Numbered from the stretch's first letter, positions 27,025-36,447 are shown. The stretch: 64,000 nucleotides of DNA from Parasphingorhabdus cellanae (GCF_017498565.1 NZ_CP071794.1:806001-870000); one strand, 5' to 3'. The notes: generated by a model from the letters alone, not told the origin. A program made the numbers and translations.

Positions 27025-27738
27025 TTAGCTATCCTTGAACAACGTCTCTGCAGTCAAATCTTCGGTCGCGATTTCTTCCTCGCCAGATTCAGCGGCCAGC
27101 GCAGCTTCCGCATCACGTTCGGCCTGCGCCCGTTCTTCGTGCAGTTCAGCAATAAGCGCTTCTTTGTCGCCGCCGAGTTTCTTGTCTTCGGGCACTTCAG
27201 GCTCAATACCGGCTTTTTTCGCTGCCTTGGCAACAACAGCATCCAGTTCGCGCTGTGAGCAAAGCCCCAGAGTCACGGGATCTTTGGGAACGATATTTGC
27301 AATATTCCAATGCTCGCGATCACGGATTGCGTTGATTGTTGTGCGGGTTGTACCGATCAACTTGCCCACCTGTGCGTCGGAAATTTCCGGATGATTGCGC
27401 AGCAACCAGGCTATGCCATCTGGCTTATCCTGACGCTTAGACACCGGGGTATAACGCGGTCCCTTGGTGCGGCGCACCTGATCGGGGCCTTTTTGCAGCT
27501 TCATCCGATAATTGGGATCTGCTTCTGCTCTGGCAATTTCCTCATTGGTCAGTTCATGCGCCTGCACCGGATCGCGGCCGGTATATTTGGAACCGGCCAG
27601 ATCATCGGCCATCGCATTGACTTCAAGAATGTGAATGCCACAAAATTCAGCAATTTGTTCAAAGCTCAATCCGGTATTATCCACCAGCCAGCTGGCGGTG
27701 GCGTGCTGCATGAGCGGAGTTGGGTTATCTTGGGCCAC
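27025..27738 (-). CDS. trcR: Cell-cycle transcriptional regulator TrcR (DUF1013)
   Basis: The 237-residue protein matches the alphaproteobacterial DUF1013 family. The N-terminal domain shows ATASWLVDNTGLSFEQIAEFCGIH near 14-36, and a second helix-turn-helix like stretch ISDAQVGKLIGTTRTTINAIRDREHWN lies near 118-145 (read in two parts). The C-terminus is a highly charged, probably coiled-coil tail rich in Glu and Ala. The family is reported to influence cell-cycle transcription with CtrA-related factors. It stands alone. Confidence 0.88.
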   Translation of the reverse strand: MAQDNPTPLMQHATASWLVDNTGLSFEQIAEFCGIHILEVNAMADDLAGSKYTGRDPVQAHELTNEEIARAEADPNYRMKLQKGPDQVRRTKGPRYTPVSKRQDKPDGIAWLLRNHPEISDAQVGKLIGTTRTTINAIRDREHWNIANIVPKDPVTLGLCSQRELDAVVAKAAKKAGIEPEVPEDKKLGGDKEALIAELHEERAQAERDAEAALAAESGEEEIATEDLTAETLFKDS

Positions 27739-27753
27739 GGTGGCGTCCTTCTC

Positions 27754-27786
27754 AAAAAATAAGGGCCGCCCCTTTCGGGAGCGGCC
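27754..27786 (-). terminator. Rho-independent terminator after the glycosyltransferase operon
   Basis: On the minus strand GGCCGC and GCGGCC arms with a CCCGAAAGGG core form a GC-rich hairpin followed by CTTATTTTTT. It sits about 85 bases past the glycosyltransferase stop and just upstream of trcR, separating the two units. Confidence 0.85.
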
Positions 27787-27870
27787 TGTTGTTGAGCCCT
27801 ATGTAGGGGATATCGAAAGAGTCGGCAAGATATTTGGTTGAACCATCATTTTTTTGCAAATTTTCTAGAT

Positions 27871-28935
27871 TCAAGCCCTCGCAAAAATCGCCTTTGCTAT
27901 AAATCGGCGAGATAGATGAACTGTCCGGTCCGGCTCTATTGGAACCAATCCATCGAGAAATTGACTCGCGCTTGCCCCCCAACTAAACTTTGCAGCCCTT
28001 TCCAAACAATCATTTTGATGCAAACACTGGGCAGCGGCAATCGCGCGGTTTAGATCGTCATCCATAACGCCGCTATTTCCGGTTAGTATATCTATAGGTC
28101 CTGTTACCGGAAAAGCCGCAACTGGCGTCCCGCAGGCCAGCGCCTCAATAAGCACGAGCCCGAACGTATCGGTTTTGCTAGGGAACACAAAGACATCGGC
28201 ACCGGCATAACAGCCGGCAAGTTCTCGCCCCGATTTCCGGCCTAGAAAATAGGCTTCTGGATAATCCTTGCGCAAGGTTTTCAGAGCAGGGCCGTCACCA
28301 ACTACTACCTTGCTACCAGGTTGATCAGTTTTCAGAAAGGTCTCGATATTTTTCTCTACCGCCACGCGTCCGACATAGAGCTGAATAGGGCGTGGTAGCT
28401 GCTTAAACAGGTCTGGTGTTGGTGCATCTGGCGAAAAATTATCAAGGTCAACACCACGGCTCCAGTGATGGACTTGCGGCAAATGTTCATCGATCAGTTG
28501 CTGACGAACACTATTTGTAGACACCATTATGGCTTGTGATGGGCGGTGAAACCAGCGGATATAGAGCCAAAAAATCCGCGGCGAAAAATATGTACGTTTT
28601 GCAAGATACTCGGGGAATTGGGTGTGATAGGCTGTCGTGAATGGCCGATGGTTGCGGCGACACCAGCGCCGTGCCGACAAACAGAGAGGCCCTTCCGTCG
28701 CCAAGTGGATAGCATCTGCATCAAACTCTGCAATCCGCTGCCCGACGCTGCGCGCGCGGGTCACGGCCAAACGGATTTCTGGATAGCTAGGTGCAGCAAC
28801 AGAGCGATATTGATCAGGCGAGATAACCAACACCTCATGCCCCCAATAGCGTAATATACCGATAACGGTGTCGAGGGTTCGAACAACACCATTGACTTGG
28901 GGGTGCCAGGCATCAGTGACCAGTGCGATTTTCAC
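27871..28935 (-). CDS. Family 4 (GT-B) glycosyltransferase
   Basis: The 354-residue protein starts MKIALVTDAWHPQVNGVVRT, a hallmark of the GT4 branch near MgtA, SqdX and related glycolipid transferases. The C-terminal donor domain has LYVGRVAVEKNIETFL, GDGPALKTL and the ExFGLVxxEA-type motif TDTFGLVLIEALACGTPVAAFP near 253-276. The start overlaps the LpxH-like gene stop by four bases, so the two are coupled. It probably adds a sugar to a membrane lipid, but acceptor and donor are unknown. Confidence 0.87.
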   Translation of the reverse strand: MKIALVTDAWHPQVNGVVRTLDTVIGILRYWGHEVLVISPDQYRSVAAPSYPEIRLAVTRARSVGQRIAEFDADAIHLATEGPLCLSARRWCRRNHRPFTTAYHTQFPEYLAKRTYFSPRIFWLYIRWFHRPSQAIMVSTNSVRQQLIDEHLPQVHHWSRGVDLDNFSPDAPTPDLFKQLPRPIQLYVGRVAVEKNIETFLKTDQPGSKVVVGDGPALKTLRKDYPEAYFLGRKSGRELAGCYAGADVFVFPSKTDTFGLVLIEALACGTPVAAFPVTGPIDILTGNSGVMDDDLNRAIAAAQCLHQNDCLERAAKFSWGASASQFLDGLVPIEPDRTVHLSRRFIAKAIFARA

Positions 28936-29846
28936 GCCGCTTGCTCCAAGTCACCCTTTACGGTCTTCAGCTTTAGCGGTTGATCGCGACGCGCCTCCCG
29001 AGCAGCAATTTCATCCGCCCAATGCAATATTTCCATTGTCCCGTCGTCACATTCGACCAATGCGGTGCAACCTTCCACCCAATCTCCGTCATTATAATAT
29101 TCGATACCTTTGATCTCACGCATTTCGGCCGTGTGGATATGACCGCAAACGACGCCGTCAACGCCCCGGTTACCTGCCGCTTTGGCAACCAGCTCCTCAA
29201 AGCGGCCGATAAATTCAACTGCGTTTTTAACCTTGTGTTTGGCGATTTTTGAAAGCGACCAATAGGGCAGCCCCATCCGCCCCCTCACCTTATTCACCAC
29301 CCAATTTAGTCGCATCAATGTGGTGTAAGCGGCATCACCGACGAACGCGAGCCAACGATGTGCTAGCATCACGGCATCAAATTCATCGCCATGGAGCACC
29401 AACAGACGTCGCCCGTCAGCAGTTTCGTGAATAGCAGAGCGGCGTATTTCGACACCACCGAAGTTAAGCCCCGTAAATTGCCGAAACATTTCGTCATGAT
29501 TGCCAGGAATATAGACAATCCTTGTATCTCGCTTGGCCCGTTTCAATATCCGCCAGATGATATCATTATGTCCATCAGGCCAGTAGAATTTCTTCTTCAA
29601 CCGCCAGCCATCAATAATATCGCCGACCAGATAAAGAGTATCGCTATCCACATGGTCAAGGAAATCAATCAACATTTCCGCATTGCAACCGCGTGTTCCA
29701 AGATGGATGTCAGATATCCAGATCGTACGATAGCGCGTTCGGTCAGCCGAATTGACTTGTGTTTTTCTTGACAAACGTGCTTCGTATCTGTCGGCGTCCA
29801 GCAACGGAACACTGGACGCAGAAATTGACGGAAATTGTTTGGTCAT
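28932..29846 (-). CDS. LpxH-like metallophosphoesterase
   Basis: From the ATG at 29846 (GGGAG seven bases upstream; the frame opens with a GTG one codon earlier) the product has 304 residues. The calcineurin-like metal motifs are complete: WISDIHLGTRG (about 44-54), LVGDIIDGW, YIPGNHDE, and VVCGHIHTAEM. It resembles the UDP-2,3-diacylglucosamine pyrophosphatase family but is longer than Escherichia LpxH (about 240). Its neighbour is a GT4 transferase. Because sphingomonads usually lack lipid A, a phospholipid or glycolipid precursor is a plausible alternative substrate. Confidence 0.8.
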   Translation of the reverse strand: MTKQFPSISASSVPLLDADRYEARLSRKTQVNSADRTRYRTIWISDIHLGTRGCNAEMLIDFLDHVDSDTLYLVGDIIDGWRLKKKFYWPDGHNDIIWRILKRAKRDTRIVYIPGNHDEMFRQFTGLNFGGVEIRRSAIHETADGRRLLVLHGDEFDAVMLAHRWLAFVGDAAYTTLMRLNWVVNKVRGRMGLPYWSLSKIAKHKVKNAVEFIGRFEELVAKAAGNRGVDGVVCGHIHTAEMREIKGIEYYNDGDWVEGCTALVECDDGTMEILHWADEIAAREARRDQPLKLKTVKGDLEQAA

Positions 29847-29950
29847 CACTTAGCTCCCAAAGAAACCATCTATGGGAGCAGCCTATAACTGCTTTATATT
29901 ACAGGATGATTCACGTTTTGTGACCATTTATTTACAGCGTCAGGCAGGTT

Positions 29951-30379
29951 TTAGAGCCGTTTCGTGAGGTAATCACGCAACCGGTCCTGTAAATGCGGAA
30001 CGGCCTCTTGGCTCTCCAGAAAGTCGGCTACAGTCATCATTTGCCAGTGCTGCCCCTCATCACCAAAAACGATTCCAGACACTTGCTTGCGGGTCAGGCG
30101 ACCAACGAAAAACAGCGCCCGCCGACTGCTAGAGCCTCGCCAATTTTCATAATACTGAATATAGTCAATGGCTGCAATTTGCACCTTGATACCAAATTCT
30201 TCAAACGTTTCCCGGACAACGCATTCAGCGCCACTTTCGCCACCTTCGCGGCCACCTCCCGGAAGATCCCACATATCGGGAAACGGAATATTGGGCTTGT
30301 TATCACGGCGATAGACTAGAAGCCGGTCCTCGACAAATAGCGCCACTTTTGCGCCGTGGAAGTCGATCTCATCATTCAT
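29951..30379 (-). CDS. NUDIX hydrolase
   Basis: The 142-residue product has a Nudix box, GGREGGES...RETFEEFGI, with the GX5EX7REUXEEXGU pattern satisfied at about residues 41-63. It hydrolyses nucleoside diphosphate-linked compounds with Mg2+. The start ATG at 30379 follows GGAG closely; a GTG lies one codon earlier. The substrate cannot be told; general housecleaning of oxidised nucleotides is the default. Confidence 0.85.
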   Translation of the reverse strand: MNDEIDFHGAKVALFVEDRLLVYRRDNKPNIPFPDMWDLPGGGREGGESGAECVVRETFEEFGIKVQIAAIDYIQYYENWRGSSSRRALFFVGRLTRKQVSGIVFGDEGQHWQMMTVADFLESQEAVPHLQDRLRDYLTKRL

Positions 30380-30477
30380 CACTCCGCTCGCCTTTGCTTT
30401 GTCGTATCATCTCCTTTCCTACTCCAGTATGTAAGTCGGTGGGTTTTCAGCGCAAATGCGTTGCACAACGGTAAACC

Positions 30478-31467
30478 TCATGTTTGCCGCTGATATCCGG
30501 CACGCTCGGATGACGAGCCCCGTTTCTCACCCATCCATTTCAACTTAGCTGCAAGATAGGTAGTAATCGGCGTTTCAATTGAAATGTGAATTGAAATACC
30601 TACAGCCACTGCCGCCAAGATGCCAACCGGGATAAACCACACCGTCACTTCTTCATGAGTCGTCCACACGTGATAAATCGAAGAAAATACCAACATATGG
30701 AATAGGTAAATCGAATAAGATGCGTCACCGATTAAAGACAGAATTGGGATATTTGCAATCTTATGCTCAAAGGAAACCAATCCCCAGACGATTAGCATTG
30801 CGGGTACGCCTAAGGAGATCAGCCGTACATCCACCGTCGCATATAATATTGGCATCAAAACAAAGCCCAGAGGTACAAAAAACGGAGAAATCGATTTGCC
30901 TGACTTGGCTATAACCATGCCGAACACGAATTCCAGTAATATAGTTTTCGTATAAAACTCGGATATCCCGCTTACCGGTAAAAGCAATCCTGCAACTACC
31001 AGCATCGTCAGAAAAGAGGCGACGGCAAAGACCTGCCGGGCAGATGACACCAGCAGACCGGCACCGAAAATCAGATAGAAAAACATTTCATAATTCAACG
31101 TCCATCCAGGCTACAAAATAGGTAAATATGCACCATTTTCCGGATGGACGGCTGGCAAAAATAGAAAAGATGCAATGCTATGCCAGCCGGTCCAGGTGGA
31201 CGATTGAATGGTAATTATGATTGCCAACCAATAAAGCGGTACGATACGGATAATTCTCTTCAAGTAAAAATATAGAATTGAATATCTCTTATTGATGGTC
31301 GATTTAACCATTATAAATCCAGATATAACGAAAAATATATCTACCCCGCCTCGCAGCCAGGTATTTGACCATTTTTCGATGAACAAGCTTCCAGTGAACA
31401 AGTGCAGGATGACGACCATTAAAGCCGCGATACCTCTAAGGTATTGAATAGATAAATAATTATGCAA
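30478..31467 (-). pseudogene. Acyltransferase-3 family membrane protein, interrupted by one amber codon
   Basis: A single frame from ATG at 31467 to a stop at 30478 encodes about 329 codons, but TAG at 31111-31113 interrupts it. On each side the protein is sound: LRGIAALMVVILHLF and RGGVDIFFVISGFIMVKS are acyltransferase-3 N-terminal motifs, and PGWTLNYEMFFYLIFG right after the stop is the next conserved block. The frame stays intact across the stop, so only one base need differ from a functional copy. The family O-acylates sugars or surface glycans. The region is AT-rich compared with its neighbours, suggesting acquisition. Readthrough or suppression is the alternative to a pseudogene. Confidence 0.85.
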
Positions 31468-31571
31468 AGCAGGAAAACTCCCAACACCTGAAGTGCTAGA
31501 AATATATGATCCAATACTTTATTATTTGTTACATAATTAATATTTTATATTATACAATATTGTAAAGATGG

Positions 31572-32579
31572 TTACTTTATTAACAAAATTATCTTCCCAA
31601 CATGGTCGCCAGCCTCCATATGGGCATGAGCCTTGGCAGCATCCGCCAGGGCGAAACTTTCATCCATAACCGGCTTCAATTTGCCCGCTTCGATATCTGG
31701 CCAGACATAGCGATAGAGCTCGTCAGCGAGCAGCGCTTTGCGATCGGCAGATTGCGGACGCAGTGTTGAGCCGGTAAGCGTCAGCCGCTTCATCATCACC
31801 TGCGCCATATTGAGCGTGGCGTTCATTCCGCCTTGAACGGCTATCGTTACGTGTCGGCCATCTTCTTTCAGACAATTGAGATTGCGCGGCACATAATCAC
31901 CTGCGACCATGTCGAGCACTATTTCCAGCCCCTCGCCACCAGTGATCTTCTTGACCTCTTCCACGAAATCCTGTGCCTTGTAATTAATCGCGTGATCCGC
32001 GCCGATGCCCTTGGCCGCAGTGCATTTCTGATCCGAACCGCATGTCACGATCACTTTCAGTCCAAATAACTTCCCCAGCATGATCGCCATTGTACCGATA
32101 CCGCTAGTGCCGCCGTGGACAAGTACCGTTTCATCTTCTCTTGCAAAGGCACGATTGAATAAATTGCTCCACACGGTAAAAAGGGTTTCCGGCAAGGCCG
32201 CAGCTTCTTCCATTGTCAGCCTGTCCGGAACCGGGAGACATTGTCCAGCTGGCGCAACGCAATATTCTGCATAACCTCCACCATTGGTAAGAGCGCAGAC
32301 CTTGCGGCCCATCCATTCAGGCTCGATGCCTTTACCTAATGCAACGACAGTGCCGGACACTTCCAGACCGGGCAAAGGTGATGCGCCTGGAGGCGCGGGG
32401 TATAGCCCCATGCGTTGCACTACATCAGGCCGGTTCACCCCAGCAGCAACGACTTGTATCAAAACTTCTCCGGCTGCTGGTTCAGGCACCGCCATAGTTT
32501 GCGGCTTCAACACTTCCGGGCCACCTGGCTCGCTGATCGCGATCGCAGTCATTTCCGATTGTAAGACCTTCGATGCCAT
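31572..32579 (-). CDS. NAD(P)H-quinone oxidoreductase, PIG3/zeta-crystallin type
   Basis: From MASKVLQSEM the product has 335 residues. The MDR fold is clear: GEVLIQVVAAGVNRPDVVQR near 38-57, GLEVSGTVVALGKG, and the NADPH-binding VLVHGGTSGIGTMAIMLGKLFG near 142-164. No structural or catalytic zinc Cys set is present, as expected for the quinone-reductase branch. It reduces quinones or related carbonyls in the cytosol. It stands alone after the AT-rich acyltransferase region. Confidence 0.88.
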   Translation of the reverse strand: MASKVLQSEMTAIAISEPGGPEVLKPQTMAVPEPAAGEVLIQVVAAGVNRPDVVQRMGLYPAPPGASPLPGLEVSGTVVALGKGIEPEWMGRKVCALTNGGGYAEYCVAPAGQCLPVPDRLTMEEAAALPETLFTVWSNLFNRAFAREDETVLVHGGTSGIGTMAIMLGKLFGLKVIVTCGSDQKCTAAKGIGADHAINYKAQDFVEEVKKITGGEGLEIVLDMVAGDYVPRNLNCLKEDGRHVTIAVQGGMNATLNMAQVMMKRLTLTGSTLRPQSADRKALLADELYRYVWPDIEAGKLKPVMDESFALADAAKAHAHMEAGDHVGKIILLIK

Positions 32580-32712
32580 TATGTGATCCCCCAACTGCCG
32601 CAAGGCTCAAGTAAAGAGCAGCAAGCTTTTTCTCTATTGCCCTTATTGACAGCAAACCCCGGCCGGTCAACATTGCCGATGCAGATGGCCGAAAAAGATA
32701 GGAATTATGGAC

Positions 32713-32913
32713 ATGAATGAAGATGATGATCTGCCGCGTAGCGCAAATGATCCACTCAGCTTGCTGACAAAACAGGATCTCGACCCTTTTTCTGTCGATG
32801 AACTGGAAAAGCGGATATCTGTCCTCAAAAATGAGATAAGCCGCTGCGAAGCCAAGAAAAGCTTTGCAGTGTCGCATCGCGCCAACGCCGATAGTCTGTT
32901 TAAAAGGCCATGA
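32713..32913 (+). CDS. DUF1192 family small protein
   Basis: The 66-residue product (MNEDDDLPRSANDP) matches the DUF1192 pattern: an acidic start, then LSVDELEKRISVLKNEISRCEAKK-like coiled coil and a C-terminal short basic segment ending in SLFKRP. The second ATG is chosen since AGGA lies nine bases before it; the ATG two codons earlier is too close to AGGA. Function is unknown; the family is widespread in alphaproteobacteria. It precedes clpA by 264 bases. Confidence 0.72.
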   Translation: MNEDDDLPRSANDPLSLLTKQDLDPFSVDELEKRISVLKNEISRCEAKKSFAVSHRANADSLFKRP

Positions 32914-33108
32914 ACTTTGATAGCTTGGTAAGGATTTGTTAACCCTATATCTTAATAGTTGGATTTAAGTTGATCCGACTTGAACCGTATAGGAGAAGAT
33001 ACGAGTAATTGCACATAACCTTGGCTCTACGCTTGTCCTTCTTGCTAAATGCCCTTGATGTTTTTCGGGTTACGCATAGATTAAGAAGAACACCGAATAG
33101 TTAAGGTC

Positions 33109-33162
33109 GGGACACCATCAGGTCCCATAGGCTTTCGGCTACCGGGACACTCATTTTGTCCC
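33109..33162 (+). promoter_or_regulatory. Tandem hairpins in the clpA leader
   Basis: Two short stem-loops share identical five-base arms: GGGAC/GTCCC at 33109-33126 and again at 33144-33162. The second ends three bases before the clpA Shine-Dalgarno AAGGAG (33165-33170). The repeat is seen directly; a role in clpA mRNA stability or translation is inference. Confidence 0.4.
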
Positions 33163-33177
33163 CCAAGGAGTAAATAA

Positions 33178-35502
33178 ATGCCTTCATTCGCAGAATCGCT
33201 GGAAAAGACCCTCCATCAGGCTTTGAAAAATGCCGCTGATCGGTCTCATGAATATGCGACTCTTGAACATCTTCTTCTCGCATTGATTGATGATGGTGAT
33301 GCCTCGCAAGTGATGAATGCATGCGGTGTCGATCTTGGTGAACTCGAAGACGCAGTCGTGCTTTATCTCGATAGCGAGCTGGACTCCTTGAAGGTTGAAA
33401 AATCGATTGATCCCTCCCCTACTTCCGGTTTCCAGCGCGTTGTTCAGCGCGCGATTCTTCACGTGCAGTCATCCGGTAAAGATGAAGTCACCGGTGCCAA
33501 TGTATTGGTAGCCTTATTCTCGGAACGCGAAAGCTATGCCGTCTATTTCCTCCAGCAGCAGGATATGAGCCGCCTGGATGCCGTTAGCTTTATAAGCCAC
33601 GGCGTCGGCAAGGGCGGGCAATCTGTTGACCCCGCCGAGCTGTCCGGTGCCGACGAAGGCGAAGAGAAGAAAGACGCCAAAGCCAAAAAAGAAACCGCAC
33701 TCGACCAGTTTACGGTCAATTTGAACGAGAAAGCCAAAGATGGCCGGATTGATCCTCTCATTGGCCGCCAAGCTGAAGTTGATCGCACGGTGCAAATCCT
33801 TTGCCGCCGGTCAAAAAATAACCCGCTTTATGTCGGTGAACCCGGCGTTGGTAAAACTGCCATCGCAGAAGGGCTTGCGCTGCGCATTGTTGAAGAAAGC
33901 GTGCCTGACGTGCTTAAGCCAGCGATCATCTATTCGCTGGACATGGGTTCTTTACTGGCTGGCACACGTTATCGTGGTGACTTTGAAGAACGGCTCAAAC
34001 AGGTTGTTTCCGAACTTGAAAAAATGCCGGACGCGATCCTGTTCATTGACGAAATTCACACGGTTATCGGCGCTGGTGCAACCAGCGGCGGCGCGATGGA
34101 TGCGTCCAACCTGCTGAAACCAGCGCTGTCGGGCGGCATTATCCGTTGCATCGGTTCGACCACTTATAAAGAATTCCGCAATCATTTTGAGAAAGACCGC
34201 GCCTTGCTGCGCCGGTTCCAGAAAATTGATGTCAACGAGCCTAGCGTTGAGGACACGATTAAAATCCTCGCTGGCCTGCGCGGCGCATTTGAAGAGCATC
34301 ACAAGGTGCGTTACGCACCTGATGCGTTGAAATCCGCGGTTGAGCTATCAACGCGATATATTAATGACCGCAAGTTGCCGGACAAAGCCATTGACGTGAT
34401 TGACGAGGTTGGGGCGATGCAAATGCTGTTGCCACCTTCGCGTCGCAAAAAAATGATCACGACCCGTGATATTGAAGCGGTTATTGCAACCATGGCGCGC
34501 ATACCGCCCAAATCCGTGTCGAAAGATGACAAGAAAACGCTCGAAAATCTGGACAAAGATTTGAAACGAGTCGTCTTCGGTCAAAATGCGGCCATCGAAA
34601 AACTCTCAAGCGCGATCAAACTCTCTCGCGCTGGTCTTCGCGAACCCAACAAACCGATTGGCAACTATTTGTTCTCTGGCCCCACTGGTGTCGGTAAAAC
34701 CGAGGTTGCCCGGCAATTGTCATCCATCATGGGCATCCCGCTCAAACGTTTTGACATGTCCGAATATATGGAGCGCCATAGCGTTTCACGCCTAATTGGT
34801 GCTCCTCCGGGCTATGTCGGTTATGATCAGGGTGGCCTGCTGACCGATGCGGTGGATCAGAACCCGCATTGCGTGCTGCTGCTCGACGAGATTGAGAAAG
34901 CCCATCCGGACCTGTTCAATATCCTACTGCAGGTGATGGATAACGGCAAACTCACCGATCACCATGGCAAGACTGTTGATTTCCGTAATGTTGTCCTCAT
35001 CATGACTACCAATGCCGGAGCGTCCGACATGGCAAGAGAGGGCATTGGCTTTGGCAATGTATCCAAAGAAGACGCCAGCGACGAGGCGGTGAAGAAAATG
35101 TTCACCCCCGAGTTCCGCAATCGTCTGGATGCGATTGTTCCCTTTGCTTATCTGCCGCCAGAAGTTGTTGAACGGGTTGTCGAGAAGTTTATCCTCGAAC
35201 TCGAACTGCAGCTGGCTGATCAAAATGTCCATATCACGCTCGATGACGATGCGACCAAATGGCTGACCGAGCGTGGCTATGACAAACTCTATGGTGCGCG
35301 TCCAATGGGCCGCTTGATCCAAGAAAAGATCAAACAACCGCTGGCTGAGGAACTTCTATTCGGCAAGCTGATGAATGGCGGCGAGGTCAAGGTGCATTTG
35401 AAAGATAATGAACTAAGCTTTGAGGTCACGCCGTCAGCACCAGCAGCAAAGAAAAAGAAAAAATCAACGCCCAAGAAAAAGGCTCCGACCAAAAACAAAT
35501 AA
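33178..35502 (+). CDS. clpA: ATP-dependent Clp protease ATP-binding subunit ClpA
   Basis: The 774-residue protein has the double N-repeat (residues 1-140), AAA-1 with Walker A GEPGVGKTAIAEG near 219-231 and Walker B ILFIDEIHTVIGAG, and AAA-2 with GPTGVGKTEVARQ near 501-513 and VLLLDEIEKAHPDLFN. The IGL-type ClpP loop and the absence of the long ClpB middle coil identify ClpA. The tail is Lys-rich. AAGGAG is eight bases upstream. No clpS is adjacent; it must lie elsewhere if present. Confidence 0.95.
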   Translation: MPSFAESLEKTLHQALKNAADRSHEYATLEHLLLALIDDGDASQVMNACGVDLGELEDAVVLYLDSELDSLKVEKSIDPSPTSGFQRVVQRAILHVQSSGKDEVTGANVLVALFSERESYAVYFLQQQDMSRLDAVSFISHGVGKGGQSVDPAELSGADEGEEKKDAKAKKETALDQFTVNLNEKAKDGRIDPLIGRQAEVDRTVQILCRRSKNNPLYVGEPGVGKTAIAEGLALRIVEESVPDVLKPAIIYSLDMGSLLAGTRYRGDFEERLKQVVSELEKMPDAILFIDEIHTVIGAGATSGGAMDASNLLKPALSGGIIRCIGSTTYKEFRNHFEKDRALLRRFQKIDVNEPSVEDTIKILAGLRGAFEEHHKVRYAPDALKSAVELSTRYINDRKLPDKAIDVIDEVGAMQMLLPPSRRKKMITTRDIEAVIATMARIPPKSVSKDDKKTLENLDKDLKRVVFGQNAAIEKLSSAIKLSRAGLREPNKPIGNYLFSGPTGVGKTEVARQLSSIMGIPLKRFDMSEYMERHSVSRLIGAPPGYVGYDQGGLLTDAVDQNPHCVLLLDEIEKAHPDLFNILLQVMDNGKLTDHHGKTVDFRNVVLIMTTNAGASDMAREGIGFGNVSKEDASDEAVKKMFTPEFRNRLDAIVPFAYLPPEVVERVVEKFILELELQLADQNVHITLDDDATKWLTERGYDKLYGARPMGRLIQEKIKQPLAEELLFGKLMNGGEVKVHLKDNELSFEVTPSAPAAKKKKKSTPKKKAPTKNK

Positions 35503-35544
35503 CCATTTGAATAGCGGGGTGACTCGCTATTCCAAAAAACACAA

Positions 35545-35575
35545 AGCGGCGTGACTGGTCTCACGCCGCTTTTTT
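35545..35575 (+). terminator. Rho-independent terminator after clpA
   Basis: Ten-base arms AGCGGCGTGA and TCACGCCGCT with a six-base loop are followed by a run of T. An additional perfect hairpin GAATAGCG/CGCTATTC lies at 35509-35532. The pair ends the clpA transcript. Confidence 0.9.
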
Positions 35576-35630
35576 GCTCCAGTTTTATTCAATCAGGCTC
35601 TTCTGCTATAATCTTGGCGGGAGATTGAAT

Positions 35631-36356
35631 ATGGCCTATTTTCAAGGGTTTATTATACCCGTTCCAAAAAAGAATAAAGAAGCCTATCGCAAGATGGCTC
35701 AAGAAGTCGCCCCGTTTTTTGCCGAATATGGCGCTCTGCGTACGGTTGAATGCTGGGGCGACAATGTCCCACATGGAAAAACCACGGATATGTATGGCGC
35801 AGTCAACGCTGAAGAAAACGAAGATATCGTCTTCTCGTGGATTGATTGGGAATCCAAGCAAGCATGCGACAAAGCAGCGGACAGCATGACCAAAGATGAA
35901 CGCATGGAGGCACCGGGTGAGATGCCATTCGATGGCATGCGCATGATCTATTCAGGCTTCGAATTGCTAGGGAAACATGGCCAAGGCGGGCCGACGGGCT
36001 ATGTCCAGGGATATGTTGCCCCGGTCGCGAAAGTAAAACGCAAACCATTTGCCGATATGTGCGCGACCATGCGCGAAATCGCTGTGGATAGCGGAGCGCT
36101 GCATGCCGTCGATGGTTGGGCCGAAGAAATTGAACATGGCAAGCTGACCGATTGCAAGCGCGCAGTAAAAGCCGAAACCGGAGAAGCGATTGCTTTCGGT
36201 TTTGTCGAATGGCCCACCAAAGAGGCCTATGAGCGTGGCTCGGCGAAAATGCGCGAAGACACGCGCATGCCACCATCCGATGCCGACATGCCGGTTGATG
36301 GCGAACGGATGATTCTCGGTGGTTTTGATGTTCTTCTTGTCGCTGACAGTCGCTAG
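35631..36356 (+). CDS. Tandem DUF1428 protein
   Basis: From MAYFQGFIIPVPKKN the product has 241 residues made of two DUF1428 repeats. Repeat one covers about 1-115 and repeat two about 122-238; they share the pattern YxQGYxxPVxK, then G-(A)LxxVxxW, HGK-TD, and DxMPxDGxRMIxxGF. DUF1428 proteins are about 115 residues and usually single. The structure is of the dimeric ferredoxin-like ABM type, so one chain may replace a dimer. Function is not known. The start is chosen because the upstream 19 codons are leader-like and lack the domain. Confidence 0.85.
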   Translation: MAYFQGFIIPVPKKNKEAYRKMAQEVAPFFAEYGALRTVECWGDNVPHGKTTDMYGAVNAEENEDIVFSWIDWESKQACDKAADSMTKDERMEAPGEMPFDGMRMIYSGFELLGKHGQGGPTGYVQGYVAPVAKVKRKPFADMCATMREIAVDSGALHAVDGWAEEIEHGKLTDCKRAVKAETGEAIAFGFVEWPTKEAYERGSAKMREDTRMPPSDADMPVDGERMILGGFDVLLVADSR

Positions 36357-36447
36357 CTTTGAATATTATGGAAACACTCCTGACAATATGCTGTCAGTAG
36401 GCCTATGTCATTACCTGCTTGTCCGCAAAAATGAAAGGAACAAGCAT

